From: Haloarchaeobius sp. FL176
Lineage (GTDB): Archaea; Halobacteriota; Halobacteria; Halobacteriales; Natrialbaceae
DNA length: 64,000 nt
Direction: 5' to 3'
NCBI RefSeq assembly: GCF_024609245.1
Contig: NZ_JANJYH010000014.1
Coordinates: forward strand, 1-64,000
Part shown: positions 60,885 through 64,000 of the stretch, one piece after another
Layout: the number at the start of each line of letters is the position of its first letter
Numbering within the stretch: the stretch's first letter is position 1
The notes under the pieces: model-generated
The model's input: the letters and a program-made list of their open reading frames with translations, nothing else
The model's database searches: none
What the model was told of the DNA's origin: nothing
Position numbers and translations under genes: made by a program

Positions 60885-61853
60885 ATGTCCTGCGAGACAC
60901 CTCAGACCGATAGCACCGAGACTGACGAATCCAATTCCAGAGTCGAGTTCGACGATTCCGACAGCCGTCGCGACGAGATGCACGACTCGCTTGAAGCGTG
61001 GGTCGAACAGTTTGCCGAGCTCTCGGACGAAGCGAGAGCGAGCGCGGAACTGCAGGAATGGCTGGATGTCCAATCGCGATTCCACGACTACTCGTACCGG
61101 AACACGCTCCTGATCAAGCGTCAGTGCCCGAAAGCGACGAAGGTTGCGGGCTACAACACCTGGCGAAACGAGTTCGACAGACACGTCACAGAGGGCGAGT
61201 CGGCCATCTGGATCTGGGCACCCATCATTACCACGAAGTGCCCCGAGTGCGGGAACTCTCCGTCCTACCACGGGAATACCGACTGCGAGTACGACGACAC
61301 TCCACCCGAAGAATGGAGCGAAGGGCTGGTCGGATTCAAACCCGTGCCCGTTTTCGACGTCTCCCAGACCGAGGGTGAGCCGCTTCCGGGGCTCGATACG
61401 ACCGCCCACGGCGACGGGAGTGAAGACGAGATACTCAACGCGCTCCTCGAGGCTGCACCAGAGCTGGGCGTCCGTGTGAACCTTGTCCCACCGGAGGAGT
61501 GGGCTCACGGCGACGCTGCTGGCGTCTGTACCGAACGGAGCACGTACGATTGCTCCCTGTTCGTCGAAGTCAAGGATGTCGACAACGACGCGCAGGTCGC
61601 TAGTGTGATCGCTCACGAGTACGCCCACGCCCTGCTACACTTCGACATCGACGACGTGGACGAACGAGAGAAGCGCGAGGTCGAAGCCGAGAGCACTGCT
61701 TACGTGGTCTCGCAGTACTTCGGCCTCGATGCCTCCAACAGCGCGTTCTACGTCGCCGCCTGGGATGGTGACCCCGCAGAGACGATTCAGAAGCGATTGC
61801 AGCGTATCGTGGACACCGCACAGGAGATCATCGCGGCGATAGAACAGAACTAG
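60885..61853 (+). CDS. ArdC-N/ImmA-IrrE-like zinc metallopeptidase (copy 2)
   Basis: 322 aa, by eye about 90% identical to the protein at 1409, with the same four-Cys insert (CPECGNSPSYHGNTDC) and zinc motif HEYAHALLH. Differences cluster in the first 25 residues and the end. The identical promoter arrangement and orientation show duplication of a whole transcription unit. See copy 1 for function. Confidence 0.82.
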   Translation: MSCETPQTDSTETDESNSRVEFDDSDSRRDEMHDSLEAWVEQFAELSDEARASAELQEWLDVQSRFHDYSYRNTLLIKRQCPKATKVAGYNTWRNEFDRHVTEGESAIWIWAPIITTKCPECGNSPSYHGNTDCEYDDTPPEEWSEGLVGFKPVPVFDVSQTEGEPLPGLDTTAHGDGSEDEILNALLEAAPELGVRVNLVPPEEWAHGDAAGVCTERSTYDCSLFVEVKDVDNDAQVASVIAHEYAHALLHFDIDDVDEREKREVEAESTAYVVSQYFGLDASNSAFYVAAWDGDPAETIQKRLQRIVDTAQEIIAAIEQN

Positions 61854-61919
61854 TAGCCGTACGACACCAGCGTGGCTTGTCAGTGGTGTCGTGCATGACA
61901 GCTATCCAACCCCAACAAG

Positions 61920-61951
61920 TTTACCTGCACCAGACTGCTACGCAGTGGCAG
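61920..61951 (+). promoter_or_regulatory. Nested dyad at the PadR promoter
   Basis: After GTTTAC, ACTGC-TAC-GCAGT (61934-61946) is bracketed by CTGC (61925-61928) and GCAG (61948-61951), ending 1 nt before ATG 61953. The position suits autorepression by the PadR protein on an almost leaderless transcript. Confidence 0.45.
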
Positions 61952-61952
61952 T

Positions 61953-62234
61953 ATGCACGACTTGACGGGGTTCCAACGGGACTTGCTCTATACCATCGCC
62001 GGACTCGACAAGCCCAAAGGCCTCGCAATCAAGGACGAGCTCGAGGACTACTACCAGAAAGAGATCCACCACGGCCGCCTCTATCCGAATCTCGATACTC
62101 TTGTCGACAAGGGACTCGTCGAGAAAGGGCAGATGGACCGTCGGACCAACTTCTACACCCTGACTCGCCGTGGCCGGCGTGAAATCAGCGTTCGGGGAGA
62201 GTGGCAAGCGCACTACATCGATACCTCGGCCTGA
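61953..62234 (+). CDS. PadR-family transcription regulator
   Basis: 93 aa. GFQRDLLYTIAGLDKPKGLA, IKDELEDYYQKEIHHGRLYPNLDTLVDKGLVEKG and NFYTLTRRGRREI are the PadR winged helix, with the Gly-Arg-Leu-Tyr-Pro core that contacts the wing. Short PadR proteins like this are common haloarchaeal regulators. A nested dyad lies directly upstream and a 10-bp hairpin (62248-62257 with 62282-62291) follows the stop codon. Confidence 0.9.
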   Translation: MHDLTGFQRDLLYTIAGLDKPKGLAIKDELEDYYQKEIHHGRLYPNLDTLVDKGLVEKGQMDRRTNFYTLTRRGRREISVRGEWQAHYIDTSA

Positions 62235-62647
62235 GCGGAGGGAATAGAGCGAACCAGTTGGGTGGCAACAATCGCCCCTCGCTGGTTCGCTATTACGGTG
62301 TAGCCTACACCAGTATCAGCAATAGAGTCAATCGAACACACTCTATCTCTTCTAGGACCCACTAAAGAGAGAGATACAGGATTAGAAATTAGGGCTCTGG
62401 TGAATCGATAGACAGCGTCAAGAATTGGGGTTTTGAGGTGCCGGAAATTGCAATGAGAATTTCACCGACGTTTGACCTCGTTAGTATTTGCGCTCACAGC
62501 GACCCCAAACGGCACTCATATGGACAATTACACTGTATGTTCTACAGCTAGAACCGACACAGTATGGCGATTCGCCAGATCCTATTAATTAATTGGATAA
62601 GGGTGGGTACACAAAGCACTTATCAGAAGGACCTGTGATTTTCAATC
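62235..62647. other. Intergenic region with a hairpin after PadR
   Basis: AGCGAACCAG (62248-62257) pairs with CTGGTTCGCT (62282-62291), probably marking the PadR transcript end. The remaining 350 bases are AT-rich and I see no gene or repeat. Confidence 0.45.
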
Positions 62648-63262
62648 ATGAAACGCCGCCGTGCCCTGCTTGCGAGTAGCAGCTGTCTCGTTTCCCTAGT
62701 GAGCGGCTGTTTGGGTGGTTCCTCTGAATCAGCGACAGAAACACTATCTGGAACACCGAATGAAGCGGAGAATGATACATCAACTCAGACAGTGCCGGAA
62801 ACCCCAGTGGCCGACTGTGATATGGTATATCGGCCGTCTTCGCCATCGCAAGAAACTGACCTTCCGGGTGAGGACGAGCGGTACATCTACCCGCAGCGAC
62901 CAGAGTCTTTGTCGGAGGCCTCAGCGGTGATATCCTACGTCAGCGCGTATGAACGCGCGTATCGTATGAACGATCTTTACTCTCAACACGGAACTGATCT
63001 TGAGCACGCAAGTCTTTCGATTGATGATTCGTGGACGTACGAGGCTCCGAACGGAGCCGCTATTGTACGCCTCAAATGCACGTACGGTTATGTAGCCAAC
63101 CGGGGCGGAAGCAGATTCACCGGCGATTCACCCACGATTTATGTTTCCTACTATATTAGCGAAACCGTTGTACTCCGGGCGGTTGAAAGAGGGTACCAAG
63201 AGGACGAGTCAAATTTGGTCCCGGATCCGATTGAACAAGGACGACCTGTTGAATGTTTCTAA
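62648..63262 (+). CDS. Lipoprotein, unknown
   Basis: 204 aa. Signal MKRRRALLASSSCLVSLVSGC with lipobox VSGC, a Ser/Thr-rich linker to about residue 55, then a domain with CDMVYRPSSPSQ, ISYVSAYERAYRMNDLYS, APNGAAIVRLKCTYGYV and the ending GRPVECF. Three Cys could form a disulfide and a free thiol. The type is common in haloarchaea; no role assigned. Confidence 0.75.
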   Translation: MKRRRALLASSSCLVSLVSGCLGGSSESATETLSGTPNEAENDTSTQTVPETPVADCDMVYRPSSPSQETDLPGEDERYIYPQRPESLSEASAVISYVSAYERAYRMNDLYSQHGTDLEHASLSIDDSWTYEAPNGAAIVRLKCTYGYVANRGGSRFTGDSPTIYVSYYISETVVLRAVERGYQEDESNLVPDPIEQGRPVECF

Positions 63263-63329
63263 ATGTCAGCTCTTGACGGAACGACGCCAGCTCTATAGGT
63301 ACAGAACTAGACCGTGCCAAGACTAGTGA

Positions 63330-63749
63330 TTACTTGACTGTTCGTGTAATTTGAACCTTGTCAGGATATCGAGTTACCATGATAACACTCGATGGTGTGA
63401 CACCACCCGGCAGGATGTCCATGGGCTTGGTAGTGACTCCATCGGGCGTCTGAACTTGAATTATGTATCTACCATCTCCAGAGATATCGACGTTCAGTTC
63501 GTTCTGAAACGTTTGAGATCTAGTATTATAAATTCTTGAAAATTCAATGTTCCCTTCATTATTGAGGAAACGAACCTGGATCTCTCCTCCCGACTCGGTG
63601 AGATCCTTCACTAAGAGGTCATTCTCTATCTCGTGTCCTGTGCTTTCGCTAGAGCCTGATGAAGCACTGGCTACTCCAGCCCCAGCACTGGCAACTATGG
63701 CGCCTGATACGACCCGTAACGTTGCGCGGCGGCTAATGTCATTATTCAT
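63330..63749 (-). CDS. TAT-exported small protein next to a zincin
   Basis: 139 aa. Twin-arginine-like signal SRRATLRVVSGAIVASAGAG, with an AXA-type end (ASASS), then a beta-rich domain of about 95 residues (EIQVRFLNNEGNIEFSRIYN, GDGRYIIQVQTPDG). It starts 5 nt after the stop of the zinc protease gene, so the two are one operon. It may be the protease's inhibitor, propeptide-like partner or substrate (inference). Confidence 0.72.
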   Translation of the reverse strand: MNNDISRRATLRVVSGAIVASAGAGVASASSGSSESTGHEIENDLLVKDLTESGGEIQVRFLNNEGNIEFSRIYNTRSQTFQNELNVDISGDGRYIIQVQTPDGVTTKPMDILPGGVTPSSVIMVTRYPDKVQITRTVK

Positions 63750-63754
63750 CTAAA

Positions 63755-64000
63755 TCACCACTCTTGTCGGCAGCAGTCATCCCAGTACAATTCGAATCCC
63801 TCCTGACCGCGCAGGTCAAGATAATCACTACAATAGTTTGTATCACCGTCTTCAAGATCTTCACCCATAACTGTCTTGTACGCCTTCGTAGGACTAACGT
63901 ACCAATCATCAGCGCGCTCGTGGCTCTTGCTAACACCCCCCATGCCATAATGTCCGAACTCATGGAGCAGGGTTGCGACACCGTTATGTCCAACAGTCGT
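63755..64000 (-). CDS. Zinc metalloprotease (zincin), 5' part beyond the window
   Basis: The last 81 codons of a minus-strand gene that continues past 64000. VATLLHEFGHYGMGG carries HExxH with the following Gly, then DDWYVSPTKAYKTVMGEDLEDGDTNYCSDYLDL. The Cys in NYCSDY and DDCCRQEW suggest disulfides, hence an exported enzyme. With the TAT protein downstream it forms an AT-rich operon like the protease region at 3281. Only the C-terminal part can be judged. Confidence 0.7.
   Translation of the reverse strand, partial: TTVGHNGVATLLHEFGHYGMGGVSKSHERADDWYVSPTKAYKTVMGEDLEDGDTNYCSDYLDLRGQEGFELYWDDCCRQEW

Noticed and set aside
60674-60913. Plus-strand frame leading into the second ArdC-like gene
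   Set aside because: It spans the dyad promoter and overlaps the true start in another frame; only its last 11 residues look protein-like, by chance.
1-64000. CRISPR arrays, tRNA and rRNA genes
   Set aside because: I saw no regularly spaced direct repeats of CRISPR type, no cloverleaf with a CCA-adjacent stem and no rRNA-like stretch; a covariance scan would be decisive.

Overview
The window reads as accessory DNA of a halophilic archaeon (class Halobacteria), most likely a megaplasmid or a plasmid-like chromosomal island. The proteins are strongly acidic. There are two TFB genes, a bacterio-opsin-activator type regulator, a blue copper lipoprotein of halocyanin type, twin-arginine (TAT)/lipobox signal peptides, SWIM and PadR proteins, and five full-length ISH-type insertion sequences. 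Most genes are GC-rich; a few (229-915, 2775-4432, 51729-52256, 59861-60589, 63330-64000) are visibly more AT-rich and look foreign. I saw no replication initiator, tRNA, rRNA or CRISPR array.

Layout. 1-8850: a lipoprotein, an ArdC/ImmA-like metallopeptidase, a membrane protein with a TAT serine protease, a nested pair of miniature elements, a beta-CASP-like metallo-beta-lactamase protein and a PD-(D/E)XK protein. 9027-12323: TFB-1, a SWIM protein that seems to start at ATT, a conserved unknown protein and a MazEF-like pair. 12570-19367: an aromatic amino acid ammonia-lyase, ring-hydroxylating dioxygenase and aminotransferase operon. An IS5-type element truncates its aminotransferase and a neighbouring MFS gene. 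19627-29442: a Bat-type regulator, a zinc ribbon with glutamate dehydrogenase, an amidase, and a SafE plus FixI-type copper ATPase pair. 29505-34637: an IS4/ISH8-type element, a wHTH/membrane pair and an RND exporter. 34825-39871: a multicopper oxidase, a cupredoxin, TFB-2 and a second wHTH/membrane pair. 40349-48994: a string of small acidic genes, with an MFS gene and an SDR gene among them. 49092-51597: two insertion sequences. 51729-57150: lipoproteins, a second toxin-antitoxin module, a 1.3-kb GC-rich gene desert and an OB-fold protein. 57546-64000: an IS-interrupted zinc-binding gene, an orphan CARF-HTH regulator, a second ArdC-like gene, PadR, lipoproteins and a zincin cut by the window end.

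The most interesting pattern is a repeated promoter-sized element. At 14 intact sites and one decayed one, a TATA-like GTTTRT/TTTATT is followed by a perfect or near-perfect dyad of 5-8 bp arms. The arm sequence differs at almost every site but stays self-complementary, usually around a loop containing GGGTG. The first T of the TATA-like box lies 26-32 nt from the end of the 3' arm each time. These sites precede both ArdC-like genes, TFB-1, the SWIM gene, both members of the 10934/43319 family and most small genes of 42309-48391. I see none before the metabolic, transport or transposase genes. Other notable items: long perfect hairpins inside all five transposase reading frames, a gene that reconstructs exactly on removal of its IS, nested MITEs with intact target duplications, and a gene fused from two unrelated families at a short shared sequence.
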